Positions 1 through 11,309 of a stretch of DNA of 64,000 nucleotides are shown here, piece after piece (positions within the stretch are counted from its first letter, which is position 1; the number at the start of each line of letters is the position of its first letter). The DNA is from Deinococcus humi. Its GTDB lineage: Bacteria; Deinococcota; Deinococci; Deinococcales; Deinococcaceae. The notes under the pieces are model-generated. The model worked only from the letters and a program-made list of their open reading frames with translations. It was not told where the DNA came from and did not search any database. The stretch lies in the NCBI RefSeq assembly GCF_014201875.1, contig NZ_JACHFL010000002.1, forward strand, positions 124,001 through 188,000, written 5' to 3'. Position numbers and translations under genes: made by a program.

Positions 1-864
<864 letters not shown>

Positions 865-885
865 GTAAGCGACCCGTTTGACCAT

Positions 886-916
886 GGGGCCGGGCTGCGT
901 GCCTGGCCCCTTTTTT
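886..916 (+). terminator. Rho-independent terminator after livJ
   Basis: A 10-bp stem (886-895 with 901-910, one G-T wobble), a 5-base loop and six Ts (911-916) sit 21 bases after the livJ stop. It separates the binding-protein gene from livHMGF and probably sets the excess of binding protein over permease by partial read-through. Confidence 0.9.
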
Positions 917-1061
917 AAGACATCAGGGACCGTGGGGAGAAGCTGGAAATGATTCCACGGAAAACCCGCCCCTCAAGAGTAGAATGCCGTCGATTTCACT
1001 GTCACCATTGTTTTTGACGCCCTGCCGTTCCCCCTTCATCTACTGAAAGGAGCTGATTTCT

Positions 1062-2075
1062 TTGGAACTTTCTGTCCTGCTGCCCTTTATCGTCAACGTG
1101 ATCGTGGGCGGCCTGATTCTGGGATTCGTCTACGCCATCATCGCGCTGGGCTACACCATGGTGTACGGCGTGCTGCAGCTGATCAATTTCGCCCACTCGG
1201 AGGTCTTTATCACCGGGGCGGTGGTGGGATTCGAGGTCTTCCGCATCTTGCAGGACTCGACCATGAACGGCTATCTGAAGCTGCTGATCGCGCTGATCGC
1301 CGCGATGCTGGTTTCGGGTCTGCTCAACGTGCTGATTGAGCGGCTGGCCTACCGGCCCCTGCGCGGATCGCCCCGGCTGGTCCCGCTGATCACGGCCATC
1401 GGTGTTTCGCTGATCTTGCAAGACACCTTGCGCTTCCTGGAGGGTCTGCAGGGCCGATTTGACCTGACCTACACGCTGCCCGCTGGTTTCGGCGACAAGT
1501 TCTGCTCCACCAACAGCACCTGCGCCCCGGTGGGCGATTTCCTGCGCACGATTGGCGTGGACGTGCAGCTGAAAGACGTGATTCTCGTGGTCGTGTCGCT
1601 GGTCAGCCTCGCGGTGCTGAATTACGTGGTCAACCGCACCCGGCTGGGCAAGGCCATCCGCGCCGTGTCCCAGGACCGGGTGACCGCCGGACTGATGGGC
1701 ATCGACTCCAACCTGATGATCAGCGCCACCTTTCTGATCGGCGGGGCGCTGGGCGGCGTCAGCGGTGTGCTGTTCGGGCTGAAGTTCGGCACGGTCAATG
1801 CCTACAGCGGTTTCGATCCGGGCATCATCGCCTTCACGGCGGCGGTGCTGGGCGGTATCGGCAGCATTCCCGGCGCAGTGCTGGGCGGCCTGCTGCTGGG
1901 CGTGATCCAGAACCTGATCGGCGTCATGAACATCTTCGGGAACCTGCTGGGTTTTGCCAACCTGAGTACCATCGACGCCAGTTACTCGAAGATTGGCCCG
2001 TTCATCGTGCTGGTGCTGATCCTGATCTTTAAGCCCACCGGCCTGCTCGGCAAGAGCAACGTGGAGAAGGTATGA
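1062..2075 (+). CDS. livH: Branched-chain amino acid ABC transporter permease LivH
   Basis: Inner-membrane permease subunit, 337 residues, with about eight hydrophobic segments and the LivH pattern (YAIIALGYTMVYGVLQLINF near the N-terminus, AVLGGIGSIPGA in the late cytoplasmic loop). It pairs with LivM to form the channel. The start is TTG at 1062, supported by an AAAGGAG ribosome site at 1046-1052; no ATG fits better. Its stop overlaps the livM start by four bases (ATGA), so the two are translationally coupled. The gene lies about 145 bases after the livJ terminator. A weak TAGAAT at 980-985 could serve as a -10, but no good -35 is visible. Confidence 0.93.
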   Translation: MELSVLLPFIVNVIVGGLILGFVYAIIALGYTMVYGVLQLINFAHSEVFITGAVVGFEVFRILQDSTMNGYLKLLIALIAAMLVSGLLNVLIERLAYRPLRGSPRLVPLITAIGVSLILQDTLRFLEGLQGRFDLTYTLPAGFGDKFCSTNSTCAPVGDFLRTIGVDVQLKDVILVVVSLVSLAVLNYVVNRTRLGKAIRAVSQDRVTAGLMGIDSNLMISATFLIGGALGGVSGVLFGLKFGTVNAYSGFDPGIIAFTAAVLGGIGSIPGAVLGGLLLGVIQNLIGVMNIFGNLLGFANLSTIDASYSKIGPFIVLVLILIFKPTGLLGKSNVEKV

Positions 2076-3711
2076 CGGTTGCCACTCCTCCGCAGGCGAA
2101 CCCCACCGTTCGCCGTCCCGTGGTCAAGCCAGACCGCACCGTCTGGCTGATGCTGTTCTTCATCGTCACCTCCGTCCTGCTGCTGGTTTCTCACGAACCC
2201 GACGTGTTGAGGAACCTGGGGCCACTCGGCAGCGTCCTTCGCAACAAGGTGGTGGAGGCGCTGGTCGTCTCGCTGTTCCTGGCGAACGTCCTGTTCGCCT
2301 ATCTGTGGAAGGCTGCCAACTGGGCCAAGCTGATCGTGGGCGTTGGCAGCCTGCTGTTCGTGCTGCCGCTGGCGGGGCAGGCCGATACGAGTCTGCTGGA
2401 CCTGAGCATCCAGGTCATGATCTTCGCCGCGCTGGCGTTGGGCCTGAACATCGTGGTGGGGTTGGCCGGGCTGCTCGACCTGGGTTACGTGGCCTTCTTC
2501 GCAGTGGGAGCGTACACCTGGAGCATCTTCGCCAGCCCCCGCTTCGGGGAGGTCCTTAAGTACTACGGCAGCAATCCGGGCACGACCGGCAGCGGCACCC
2601 TGGCCCTCGGCCTGGTGCTGACGGCGATTACGGCAGGCAGCATGATCTATATCCGGGGACTGCACGGACGGGTTGCCCCCACCCGGCTGAGCAACCTGAG
2701 CTTCCTTCTGGCCGGTTTTGGTCTGCTTGCGGGCATCCTGCTGGTGGGGCGCTCGATCCTGGTGCTGGCCTCTGGCTCGGCGGCGGCACTCGCCAACGGG
2801 ATCAACCCCGGTTTCTTTTGGCTGTTCCTGGCTCTGAGCATCATGGCCGCCGCTATCGTGGGCGTGCTGATCGGCCTGCCGGTGCTGAAGCTCAAGGGTG
2901 ACTATCTAGCGATCATCACGCTCGGCCTGGGCGAGGTCATCCGGGTGCTGGCCAACAACCTGGGCCTGTACACGGCAGGTTCGCAGGGCATCACCCCGAT
3001 TGAGTCGGCCTCAGTGCCGTGGTTCAACAGCCTGGTCGGGGCGCTGGGGTTCGGTCAAGATCAGTACTACCTGCTGTTCCTCTACGTGCTGGTGCTGATC
3101 GTGATCGCTGTGATCCTGCTGGTCAACGTCAGGTTGGACAAGAGCCGGATCGGGCGCGCATGGATCGCCATCCGCGACGACGAAATCGCGGCGCAGGCCA
3201 TGGGTGTGCCTCTGATGCAGACCAAGCTGATCGCGTTCGCCACGGGCGCCAGCTTTGCCGGCGTGATGGGCATGCTCTTCGCGGCCAAGCAGACCTTTAT
3301 CAGCCCCGAGAGCTTCAACCTGCTGCAGAGCATCACCGTGCTGAGCATGGTGGTACTGGGCGGCATGGGCTCATTCAGCGGCGTGATCCTGGGGGCCGCA
3401 GTGGTCACGCTGCTCAACCTGCGGATTCTGCCGGGTCTGGGCGAGGCAAGTGCCAACGTGCCTTGGATTCCACAAGAGGTCAACCCTGCAAACTTCAACC
3501 GCTTTATCTTCGGCGCGATTCTGGTGGCCATGATGCTGCTGCGCCCCGAGGGCCTGCTGCCCAACAAACGCGTGGCCCGCGAACTGCACCACGAGGACGA
3601 TCAGGAAGATGAGAGCAAGGACGGCAACGCCAGCGGCCTGAACCAGGGCGGCGACGTGTACAGCGCCGGACTGGCCACCATCAAGGAAGACGACAAGCCC
3701 GGAGGCAACCG

Positions 3712-3715
<4 letters not shown>
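2072..3715 (+). CDS. livM: Branched-chain amino acid ABC transporter permease LivM, long form
   Basis: Second permease subunit, 547 residues, longer than the usual 300-430. The core is typical: ALALGLNIVVGLAGLLDLGY marks the start of the conserved domain near residue 115, with GDYLAIITLGLGE near 285, IRDDEIAAQAMG near 372, and VVLGGMGSFSG near 428. Extra material is an N-terminal extension of about 110 residues with further hydrophobic helices, a longer middle loop (about 155-230), and a charged, Asp/Glu-rich C-terminal tail of about 45 residues. It overlaps livH and livG by four bases each. No frame damage is seen, so the length looks like a lineage form rather than a fusion error. Confidence 0.92.
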
Positions 3716-4555
<840 letters not shown>

Positions 4556-4563
<8 letters not shown>

Positions 4564-5338
4564 CAGCGCCGCGTCCAGTTCAGCAGCGGTACACCAGCCT
4601 GTTGCGCCCAGCACCACCGGGGCGGCAATGCTGGAACTTAACGACGTCCACTCGTACTACGATCACATTCACGCGCTCAAGGGCATCACCCTCACGGCTT
4701 ACGAGGGCGAGATCGTCGCGCTGATCGGCGGCAACGGGGCCGGCAAGACCACCACCCTGCGCACGGTCAGCGGCATGATGAAGCCCAGAGGCGGCACCCT
4801 GACCTACCTGGGCGAGGACATCGCCGGGAAACCCGCGCACCAGACCATGCAGATGGGCATGAGCCACGTGCCGGAGGGCCGCCGGATTTTCCCGCAACTG
4901 ACCGTGCGCGAGAACCTGGAAGTCGGTGCGTACACCATCACCGACAGGAAGCTGATCGAGGAGCGCGTGCAGGAGGGCTTTGCGTACTTTCCTCGGCTGA
5001 GGGAACGCGAGAACCAGCTGGGCGGCACCATGTCGGGTGGCGAACAGCAGATGCTCGCCATCGCCCGCGCGCTGATGGTCAACCCCCGACTGCTGCTGCT
5101 GGATGAGCCAAGCATGGGCCTGTCGCCGCTGTTCGTGGAAGCGATCTTCGACATCATCGTCAAGCTGAACAGGGAGCACAACACCACCGTGCTGCTGGTG
5201 GAGCAGAACGCCAACATGGCGCTGGCGATTGCCCACCGCGCCTACGTGCTGCAAACTGGCGAAATGAAGTTGAGCGGCAAGGCCAGCGAGATCGCCAAGG
5301 ACGAGAGTGTGCGCAAGGCGTATCTGGGCGACGATTAA
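4556..5338 (+). CDS. livF: Branched-chain amino acid ABC transporter ATP-binding protein LivF
   Basis: Second ATPase subunit, 260 residues. It shows Walker A GGNGAGKTT, signature MSGGEQQMLAIARAL, Walker B LLLLDEPSMGLSP and the LivF ending (VRKAYLGDD). The start is ATG 4556, because a perfect AAGGAGG (4540-4546) sits nine bases before it; an upstream in-frame GTG at 4514 lacks such support and would encode a Gly/Pro/Arg-rich stretch foreign to the family. The start overlaps livG by eight bases. A strong terminator follows, closing the operon. Confidence 0.95.
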
Positions 5339-5354
5339 GGGACGACAGACAGCA

Positions 5355-5388
5355 GCGGGCCGGGGTGAATGCTCCGGCCCGCTTTTTT
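5355..5388 (+). terminator. Rho-independent terminator of livHMGF
   Basis: A 9-bp GC-rich stem (5355-5363 with 5374-5382) is followed by six Ts (5383-5388), 17 bases after the livF stop. Confidence 0.93.
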
Positions 5389-5435
5389 GGATCAATTCCT
5401 GAAGTCTGGATGGCCCGAGGTGCTTAACTTGGAGT

Positions 5436-6455
5436 ATGGACAAAATGCGTCTTGCTGCCGCGCTGGTTGTGGGCAGTGCCCTGCTGACCGCCTGTGCGCC
5501 CGCACCCCTGGCTTTCGATCCGTCCATCATTCCAGTTGCGGACGATCTGGGTGCCAGGAATGCTGGGACCGAGTGGTGGTACGTGTCGGGCGTGCTCCCG
5601 GACGCTGGGCTGGCCTTTCACTGGGCGCAGTTCAAGGTGAATTACAGGGGCCTGCCCTACCATGCCTCGCACATTGCCGTCACCGATCTGAAGAACAACA
5701 ACCTGTATTTTGTAGAGAACGGCGATCAGAAAGCCGCGTTTGGCTTTCCCCCCCTGAGCGTTTCGCAGGGCGACTGGAAATTGGTGCAGGAGGCAGGAAA
5801 CAAGGCCCCATTCAAGCTGACGGCTGGCCCGCTGAACCTGACCCTCAGGCCCGCACGCAATGCGGTGGTCCATCCCCCCGGCTACTCCGGCACTGCCGAA
5901 ACTGGGCGCCTGTACTACCAGAGCGTCACGCGGCTGGATGTGAGCGGGACCATAAGGGTGGGGGATGAAACACGGCAGGCCAGCGGGCAGGCGTGGCTGG
6001 ACCATCAGTGGGGCGATCAGCAGCCCGGCGCGGCGGCAAAATGGGACTGGTTCGGCCTGCACCTCTCAGACGGCTCGGACCTGATGCTGTACCGGGTCAA
6101 GAATGCCAGAAATGAAGTCGTGCAGGTGGCGGCCTCGCACGTGAGTTCGGAGGGCGTGGCCCGCGAGGTCAGAGACGTGACCATGACGCCGGGACGGGTC
6201 TGGACGAGTCCCAGCGGGCGCAATTACACCCTGGGCTGGACGGTAAGTGGCGAGAACCTGGCGCTGGAACTGGCCCCCCTGCGTGACAATCAGGAGTTGC
6301 TGAGCAAGACGACCTCGGTGGCGTACTGGGAGGGGCCGGTGCGCGGCACAGGCACGCTGAACGGTCAGGCCGTCACCGCGTCAGGCATGGGTGAATTCGT
6401 GGGCGGCGTGCTGACCCGCGAGGAAGGCGGCCGATTCACCATTCCAGCGAAGTAG
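5436..6455 (+). CDS. AttH/CrtC-like (lipocalin-related) lipoprotein
   Basis: Predicted lipoprotein of 339 residues. The N-terminus is a signal peptide ending in the lipobox LLTAC, with the lipid-bearing Cys near residue 20. The mature part has the marks of the AttH / hydroxyneurosporene synthase-like family: EWWYVSG early, LDHQWG in the middle and WDWFGLHL just after it. The family includes carotenoid 1,2-hydratases as well as uncharacterised secreted proteins, so a carotenoid role is possible but not shown. ATG 5436 is given; ATG 5445 is an alternative, better spaced from GGAG at 5430-5433. It converges on the membrane gene ending at 6478. Confidence 0.78.
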   Translation: MDKMRLAAALVVGSALLTACAPAPLAFDPSIIPVADDLGARNAGTEWWYVSGVLPDAGLAFHWAQFKVNYRGLPYHASHIAVTDLKNNNLYFVENGDQKAAFGFPPLSVSQGDWKLVQEAGNKAPFKLTAGPLNLTLRPARNAVVHPPGYSGTAETGRLYYQSVTRLDVSGTIRVGDETRQASGQAWLDHQWGDQQPGAAAKWDWFGLHLSDGSDLMLYRVKNARNEVVQVAASHVSSEGVAREVRDVTMTPGRVWTSPSGRNYTLGWTVSGENLALELAPLRDNQELLSKTTSVAYWEGPVRGTGTLNGQAVTASGMGEFVGGVLTREEGGRFTIPAK

Positions 6456-6477
6456 GCCCCTGGACAGCTCTGTGACG

Positions 6478-7059
6478 TCAGGCAGAAGTGTGGCCCCGCC
6501 GAAGCTGCCCCAGACTCCGCAGCGCCGGCGACGTGACGCCGAGCCACAGGATCGCGGCGCAGCCCAGGCCCAGCACGGCGGTTCTGATGCCAACCGGCAG
6601 GAACAGTGCCGCCACGCCGAGCACGCAGAGTGCCCCGCCCACCCCCGCGAAGGCGCCGTTGCGAAAAGCCGGGACGAGGCCGAAGAAGTGCAGGCCCACG
6701 ATGATGGCAATTGCGGCCATGATGGCGTCTTCCAGACCGTTGGCGGTCAGGAGTCTGGCCGCGACAGGAAAGGCGAGAACCATGGCGATCACGGATACCC
6801 GGTAGGCCGTCGTCAGAAAGGGATTGGGCGGCCCTTTCCCTGGAGGAGCTGGGGCATGGGCCGCTTCACAACGAAGCTTCAGCGCCACTCCGGCCAGTGC
6901 TGCTGTGATCCCGGCCACCAGTAGCAACGCGAGGAGGCGCCACGTGCCTGCCAGGGCCAGACTGCCGTTCAGGCCCCAGATGACGGCGAAAACTGCACTG
7001 ATCAGCACGGACGCTGCCGCGCCGCGCAGATGGGCAGAGGTCAGCGGGGTGGGGGGCAT
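6478..7059 (-). CDS. Multi-pass membrane protein of unknown function
   Basis: About 193 residues with six hydrophobic segments and short charged loops; no catalytic or transport motif is recognised. A loop rich in Pro/Ala/Gly lies between the second and third helices. The start is taken at ATG 7059; an in-frame GTG at 7107 would add 16 residues and an AGGAG lies between them, so the start is uncertain. It is the last gene of a leftward group that includes the YczE-like gene and the lipoprotein upstream. Confidence 0.6.
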   Translation of the reverse strand: MPPTPLTSAHLRGAAASVLISAVFAVIWGLNGSLALAGTWRLLALLLVAGITAALAGVALKLRCEAAHAPAPPGKGPPNPFLTTAYRVSVIAMVLAFPVAARLLTANGLEDAIMAAIAIIVGLHFFGLVPAFRNGAFAGVGGALCVLGVAALFLPVGIRTAVLGLGCAAILWLGVTSPALRSLGQLRRGHTSA

Positions 7060-7143
7060 GTCAGGCCAGGTAACCAATCGCTCCTGCGCGGCGCAAATCC
7101 GGGGCACCGGGCCGGAAGGCCTCGAACGTCAGAGCGCTTCTGT

Positions 7144-7770
7144 TCAAGCCTTCTTGCCCACCCCGAACAACCCCAGACCCCAGCCCATCGCCGGCCCCAC
7201 CGTCAGTGCGAAGACCAGCGTGCCCCAGCCCAGCGGTCCACCCAGGGCCCAGCCGAGAAGGAGGACCAGTAATTCCACGCCGCTGCGGATGCGCGGCACG
7301 GGCCAGCCGGTCAGCCGGTTCAGCGCCAGCGTCAGGCCGTCGCGTGGGCCGGCGCCCAGGCCCGCCGCCACGTAGGCTCCGGTGGCAAAGCCCAGCAGTC
7401 CCACGCCCAGCAGAAACTGCACCCAGCGCCAGCCCAGCATGGTGGGATCGGGAATCAGCGGGGCCAGCACGTCCAGAAACACGCCGATCAGCACCACGTT
7501 CAGCAGCGTGCCCACGCCGATGCGCTCGCGCAGGCGCAGGGCCGTGAAGGCCACGATGGCTGCCCCGGTCAGGATGCTGACCACGCCCACCGTCAGCGGC
7601 AGGTGACGGGTCACGCCCACATGCAGGACTTCCCAGGGGGCGGTGCCCACATGGGCGTCCAGCATCAGCCGCAGGCTCAGGCCGTACAGGAACAGCCCCG
7701 AGAGCAACAGGACAAGGCGCGCTGTCCATGAGGGACGCACCAGCGTGGCCAGTGGGGCAGAGGCGGTCAC
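7144..7770 (-). CDS. YczE/YyaS/YitT family membrane protein
   Basis: 208 residues with five predicted helices. The pattern fits the YczE-type family (COG2364): an early LDAHVGTAPWEVLHVG, then GAYVAAGLGAGPRDGL in the central loop. Family members are inner-membrane proteins with no firm biochemical role; some lie near transport or antibiotic-regulatory genes. The GTG start at 7770 lies five bases after the stop of the upstream lipoprotein, so the two are probably co-transcribed and coupled. Confidence 0.75.
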   Translation of the reverse strand: MTASAPLATLVRPSWTARLVLLLSGLFLYGLSLRLMLDAHVGTAPWEVLHVGVTRHLPLTVGVVSILTGAAIVAFTALRLRERIGVGTLLNVVLIGVFLDVLAPLIPDPTMLGWRWVQFLLGVGLLGFATGAYVAAGLGAGPRDGLTLALNRLTGWPVPRIRSGVELLVLLLGWALGGPLGWGTLVFALTVGPAMGWGLGLFGVGKKA

Positions 7771-7775
7771 CGCGA

Positions 7776-8372
7776 TCAGCGGGCGCGCTGGGTGGCTTGA
7801 TTCCCCGCGGCGTCAATTACGGTGATGTCTGCCCAGATACCGGTGGTCTCGGCGAAGAATTCCACGCGCGGGCCGGGCGTGATATTCAGGCGGTTGCCGT
7901 CCACCAGAACCTGTGCCACCCCGGTGTTGTCGCCGGCCACGCCGGAGACCCGGATGTTGTTGCCGCTCTTCTCGAAACGCGTGACCTGAATGGTGGGTTT
8001 GACGGTGTCCACGCTGATCGGCAGCACCAGCGTGGATTCGTTGCCCGCCGCGTCGCGCGCTGCGATGGTGTATTTGCCCTGTGAACCCTCGATCAGGGTC
8101 TTGAACTGAAAACGCGCCAGCTTGCGGCTGCCGGGCAGGATCGGGATGGGTTTGCCGTCCACGGTGACCTGTGTGACCCCGATGTCGTCCAGAACGTATC
8201 CCTGCACCAGGAACGACTTCTCGCGGGTGACCTCGCCCCCCGTGGTGCTGCTGATGGTGATGCGCGGTTTGAACGTATCGGTGGTGCGGGCACAGCCGCT
8301 GAGGAGCAGCCCCAGCGTCAATCCCAGGACGGGCAGCGGCGCTGCGGCGGGTGGGAAGGACGGGCGGCGCAT
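7776..8372 (-). CDS. Lipoprotein with bacterial Ig-like repeats
   Basis: 198 residues, with a signal peptide and lipobox LLSGC (Cys near residue 26). The mature chain contains two to three Ig-like beta modules recognisable from repeated DDIGVTQVTVDG / DNTGVAQVLVDG and RDAAGNE / DAAGNQ motifs, which suggests an adhesion or structural surface role. ATG 8372 is preceded at exactly seven bases by TATACT, so the transcript is probably leaderless. A longer upstream open frame runs antisense to hisZ and is not real. Confidence 0.75.
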   Translation of the reverse strand: MRRPSFPPAAAPLPVLGLTLGLLLSGCARTTDTFKPRITISSTTGGEVTREKSFLVQGYVLDDIGVTQVTVDGKPIPILPGSRKLARFQFKTLIEGSQGKYTIAARDAAGNESTLVLPISVDTVKPTIQVTRFEKSGNNIRVSGVAGDNTGVAQVLVDGNRLNITPGPRVEFFAETTGIWADITVIDAAGNQATQRAR

Positions 8373-8379
8373 GACCCCA

Positions 8380-8385
8380 AGTATA
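8380..8385 (-). promoter_or_regulatory. -10 box (TATACT) of the Ig-like lipoprotein gene
   Basis: On the minus strand TATACT is followed by seven bases and then ATG 8372. No convincing -35 is seen. The spacing is that of a leaderless Deinococcus transcript. Confidence 0.5.
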
Positions 8386-8527
8386 GCGGGCAGGACGCTT
8401 GGGCTGAGCCGCGTCAAATGGGCCGGGCCGTGCAGAAAACGGTTAAGCGCAGTGTTGAAGCCCAGCGTCAAGGGGACGCACACGGGCCAGCTCAGTTCTT
8501 CTGCCGCTGCACCACACGTCCAGCCCC

Positions 8528-8533
8528 TACAAT
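8528..8533 (+). promoter_or_regulatory. -10 box (TACAAT) of hisZ
   Basis: TACAAT lies seven bases before GTG 8541, and no Shine-Dalgarno site is present. The box overlaps the alternative ATG at 8532, which argues for the GTG as the true, leaderless start. Confidence 0.5.
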
Positions 8534-8540
8534 GCCTCCC

Positions 8541-9689
8541 GTGAGTTCGCCCGCCCGCACCCTGCCTGTCCTGCCGTCTGCCCCTGTCCCCGAGGGGACG
8601 CGTGATGTGCTGCCGCCCGAGTGGGAACAGCGCGAGGCCCTCCGGGCCCGGCTGTCCCACCTTTTTGGAAGCTGGGGTTACCGTGGGGTGGAGGTCCCGG
8701 CTCTGGAATACGCTGACGCCCGCCATCCGCAGGACGCGCGGGCCTTCAAGCTGATCGATTCGGGTGGACAGGTACTGGCTCTTCGCAGCGAGTTCACCAC
8801 TGCGATTGGGCGGCTGGTGCGCACCCAGTTTCCGGAAGGGCCGTTTCCGCTGCGCCTGCATTACAGCGGGCGGCTGTGGCTGCGTGCTCTGACCAGTGAA
8901 CTGGGGCGCCTGCGTGAATTCGGGCAGACGGGCGTGGAGCTGATCGGCACCCTGGGCGCACGCGCCGACGCCGAATTGCTGCATCTGGCGTCGGCGGCGC
9001 TGGCCGCAGTTTCGGTGGAGGCCCAGCTGGAAGTCGGCTTTCCCGGCTTCGTGGACGCCGTGCTGGAGGACGCAGTGTTGCACGGCCCCGCCCGGGAGGC
9101 ACTGCACGGCGCGGTGGACCGCAAGAGCGGCGCGGACATCGATCTGCTGTCGCGCCAGCATGGGCTATCACACGAGGTCACCCACACCCTGCACGCCCTG
9201 ACCGATCTGTACGGCGGCCCGGAGGTCCTGGACGCTGCTTCGAAACTGGCACAGGGCGCGCGGGCACAGGCGGCGGTGGCCCACCTGCGCGAGGTCTCGG
9301 AGCTGTACGACGGCGGCCTGCTGTATGACCTGGGGGCCAGTCGCCGCTACGACTATTACACCGGCCTGACCTTCCGCGCCTACGCGGCGGGCCTGAATCA
9401 GCCGGTCCTGGGCGGGGGCCGCTACACACTGGAGGGCGGGCTGCCCGGCGCGGGGTTCGCGATGGGTCTGGAGCGTCTGCTGCGGGCTGCCGCGCCCCAG
9501 TTGCCCCCCCAGCCCGAGGTGGTGCTGGCGCTGGACGCGGCAGGGGCCGAGACCGCGCGTGGACAGGGTCTGTGTGCCGAACTGGCCTGGACGGACGATC
9601 TGACCGAACTCAGGCGCTACAGCGCGGCAAGGGGTATCCGGCGCTGGGCGCGGGGTTCCGGGCTGTTCGAGGCAGGGGGGGAAGCGTGA
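8541..9689 (+). CDS. hisZ: ATP phosphoribosyltransferase regulatory subunit HisZ
   Basis: Histidyl-tRNA-synthetase-like regulatory subunit that forms the active ATP phosphoribosyltransferase with short-form HisG, the first step of histidine synthesis. About 382 residues. The class II synthetase fold is visible: [12 protein letters not shown] (motif 1 side), [13 protein letters not shown] (motif 2 region), [19 protein letters not shown] (the histidine-binding loop retained in HisZ), and [12 protein letters not shown] (motif 3). The HisRS anticodon-binding domain is missing, as expected for HisZ. Its stop overlaps the hisG GTG by four bases. The start is chosen from the leaderless spacing; ATG 8532 is possible. 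Confidence 0.92.
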   Translation: MSSPARTLPVLPSAPVPEGTRDVLPPEWEQREALRARLSHLFGSWGYRGVEVPALEYADARHPQDARAFKLIDSGGQVLALRSEFTTAIGRLVRTQFPEGPFPLRLHYSGRLWLRALTSELGRLREFGQTGVELIGTLGARADAELLHLASAALAAVSVEAQLEVGFPGFVDAVLEDAVLHGPAREALHGAVDRKSGADIDLLSRQHGLSHEVTHTLHALTDLYGGPEVLDAASKLAQGARAQAAVAHLREVSELYDGGLLYDLGASRRYDYYTGLTFRAYAAGLNQPVLGGGRYTLEGGLPGAGFAMGLERLLRAAAPQLPPQPEVVLALDAAGAETARGQGLCAELAWTDDLTELRRYSAARGIRRWARGSGLFEAGGEA

Positions 9690-10336
9690 CTCCCGTTCCC
9701 CTGCATGGCCCGGATCACCTGACGCTGGCGCTGCCCAAGGGCCGCATTCTGGAGCAGGCCATCGCGCTGCTTTCACAGGCGGGCCTCCCGCTGACGCTGC
9801 CTGAGAAGTCCCGCGCCCTGCGCCACGAATTTCCTGGCGTGACCGTGCTGGAGCTGCGAAATCAGGACGTACCGGTGTACGTCGATCTGGGCGTGGCCGA
9901 CGCTGGCATCGTGGGCAAGGACGTGCTGATCGAGTCCGGGCGCGAGGTCTACGAACCTGTCGATTTAAGGTTCGCCGCCTGTCGTCTGTCGTTAATCCGC
10001 GAGAGAGGGGCCACCGCGCCCATCGTGCGTGTGGGCACCAAATATCCTCGTGCCGCCCGCGCTTACCTGAACGCACGGGGCATCCCTGCGGAGGTGGTCA
10101 AACTCAGCGGCAACATCGAGCTGGCCGCCCTGACCGGATTGGCCGAGGCCGTCATTGACCTGGTGCAGACTGGCAGCACCCTTCAGGCCAACAATCTGGA
10201 AGAGCTGGACGTGCTGTTCGAGTCCAGTGCCCGGCTGATCGTCAACCGCGCAGCCCTGAAGCTGCGGCGTGAGCGGCTGCGCCCCCTGATCGGGCGCCTG
10301 CGGGAACTCGTGGAAGAGAATGACCCTCAGTCCTGA
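9686..10336 (+). CDS. hisG: ATP phosphoribosyltransferase catalytic subunit, short form
   Basis: 216 residues; condenses ATP and PRPP in the first committed step of histidine synthesis. [12 protein letters not shown] opens the domain, [15 protein letters not shown] follows, and the PRPP-binding loop appears as [18 protein letters not shown]. It lacks the C-terminal regulatory domain of long HisG, consistent with need for HisZ. The start is GTG 9686, overlapping the hisZ stop (GTGA) with a G-rich ribosome site just upstream; longer frames run into hisZ. Confidence 0.95.
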   Translation: MTPVPLHGPDHLTLALPKGRILEQAIALLSQAGLPLTLPEKSRALRHEFPGVTVLELRNQDVPVYVDLGVADAGIVGKDVLIESGREVYEPVDLRFAACRLSLIRERGATAPIVRVGTKYPRAARAYLNARGIPAEVVKLSGNIELAALTGLAEAVIDLVQTGSTLQANNLEELDVLFESSARLIVNRAALKLRRERLRPLIGRLRELVEENDPQS

Positions 10337-10372
10337 ACAGCGGGCAGCTCTCCAGAAGTCGGGGACAGGCAT

Positions 10373-10401
10373 TTGACAAGCACAGGGACCGTTGCTACAC
10401 T
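10373..10401 (+). promoter_or_regulatory. Housekeeping promoter of the tRNA pair
   Basis: TTGACA at 10373-10378, a 17-base spacer and TACACT at 10396-10401: a near-consensus sigma-A promoter about 60 bases before the first tRNA. Confidence 0.85.
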
Positions 10402-10460
10402 TCCCCTCGCCTGATGACCAGCCGTCCCCGTGGCGATCTGGGGGCGCGTGCAAAGGCCCC

Positions 10461-10536
<76 letters not shown>

Positions 10537-10565
10537 TCCTCGGCCAGCAGGAAAGCTTGATGTTC

Positions 10566-10640
10566 GGGCGGTTAGCTCAGTGGTAGAGCATTCGCTTCAC
10601 ACGCGAGAGGTCGTAGGTTCAAGTCCTATACCGCCCACCA
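10566..10640 (+). tRNA. tRNA-Val (CAC)
   Basis: A complete cloverleaf: acceptor GGGCGGT with ACCGCCC, anticodon loop TTCACAC, T-loop TTCAAGT, encoded CCA at 10638-10640. Its 3' half (from 10598) is repeated exactly at 20519-20562, showing that this gene served as an integration site and was restored by the incoming element. Confidence 0.95.
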
Positions 10641-10641
10641 A
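10598..10641 (+). repeat. attL: 44-bp direct repeat in the 3' half of tRNA-Val
   Basis: Identical to 20519-20562. It starts inside the anticodon loop and ends one base past CCA, the classic crossover segment of a tRNA-targeting tyrosine recombinase. Confidence 0.92.
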
Positions 10642-10653
10642 GAGGAAAAAGAA

Positions 10654-10692
10654 CGTCCCAGATGGCATTTAGCTGTCTGGGGCGCTTTCTTA
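10654..10692 (+). terminator. Terminator after tRNA-Val (island copy)
   Basis: A 9-bp stem (10654-10662 with 10676-10684, one G-T pair) is followed by a mixed CTTTCTT tract. It lies just inside the island and replaces the chromosomal terminator now stranded at 20568-20591. Confidence 0.6.
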
Positions 10693-10734
10693 TCGACATA
10701 CCTAGTCTGACGGTCATAGATTCAGGAGGTAGGT

Positions 10735-11156
10735 ATGAAACTCAGTGAAGCACTAGAAGTATTTCTGTTGGACCACCGGGCAAGAGGTAGCCGTCCTAGA
10801 ACTTTGGAATGGCATCGTTACACCCTCAACTATCTTCTCAAGCCGTTATTAGAGGCCGACGCCGACGCCTCATCCCTTTCTGTGTTCACTGTCTCTCAAG
10901 CCCTCGCTAAAGACCTTAAGCCCAACACTCTCTTTAATTACGAGAGATCACTTCGGGCCTTCTGTAGCTGGCTCGTGGGGTGGAGGAACTGTCCCGCGAT
11001 CCGTTCAAAGGAAGAAAGCGGATCAAGCAGGTGTTTCAGCCTAAGCGCAGCCTAACTCTCACCGAGATACAAGCCCTCTTCCGCGCTGTAAAGGCCGTGA
11101 AGCGCCTTCAACCCCGTAACCTCGCCCTGGGCAACCAGCCCACGACCTCGCCGTAA
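10735..11156 (+). pseudogene. Tyrosine recombinase (integrase) remnant, frameshifted and truncated
   Basis: The first frame (10735-11055) encodes the SAM-like core-binding domain (EALEVFLLDHRARG, YTLNYLLKPLLE, NTLFNYERSLRAFCSWL). At about 10972-10982 the reading frame is lost; in the +2 frame the protein continues as EELSRDPFKGRKRIKQVFQP and TLTEIQALFRAVKAVKRL, the usual link to the catalytic domain, to a stop at 11154. A short piece resembling the start of the catalytic domain (GVSGLDLDRE) can be read to 11245. The Arg, His-x-x-Arg and Tyr catalytic residues are absent. Codon use is less GC-rich than the neighbours, which fits transfer. The start has AGGAGG at 10723-10728. Confidence 0.85.
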
Positions 11157-11309
11157 TGGACTAGATGCTGGCTGGGGTTAGCGGTCTGGATCTGGACCGT
11201 GAGACACAGGCTGCGGGACTAGATACTGGCGTGGGCAGGGCATGAACGTTCCCAGGACTGTGACTGGCAGACTGGTCATCACTCCTCCCGGCTGCCCGAC
11301 TTCATCTCT

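Noticed and set aside
4580..5530. Open frame of 316 codons on the minus strand
   Set aside because: Antisense to livF; no family match.
10735..11055. Small intact 106-residue protein
   Set aside because: It is the N-terminal part of a tyrosine recombinase that continues in another frame, so it is a pseudogene piece.
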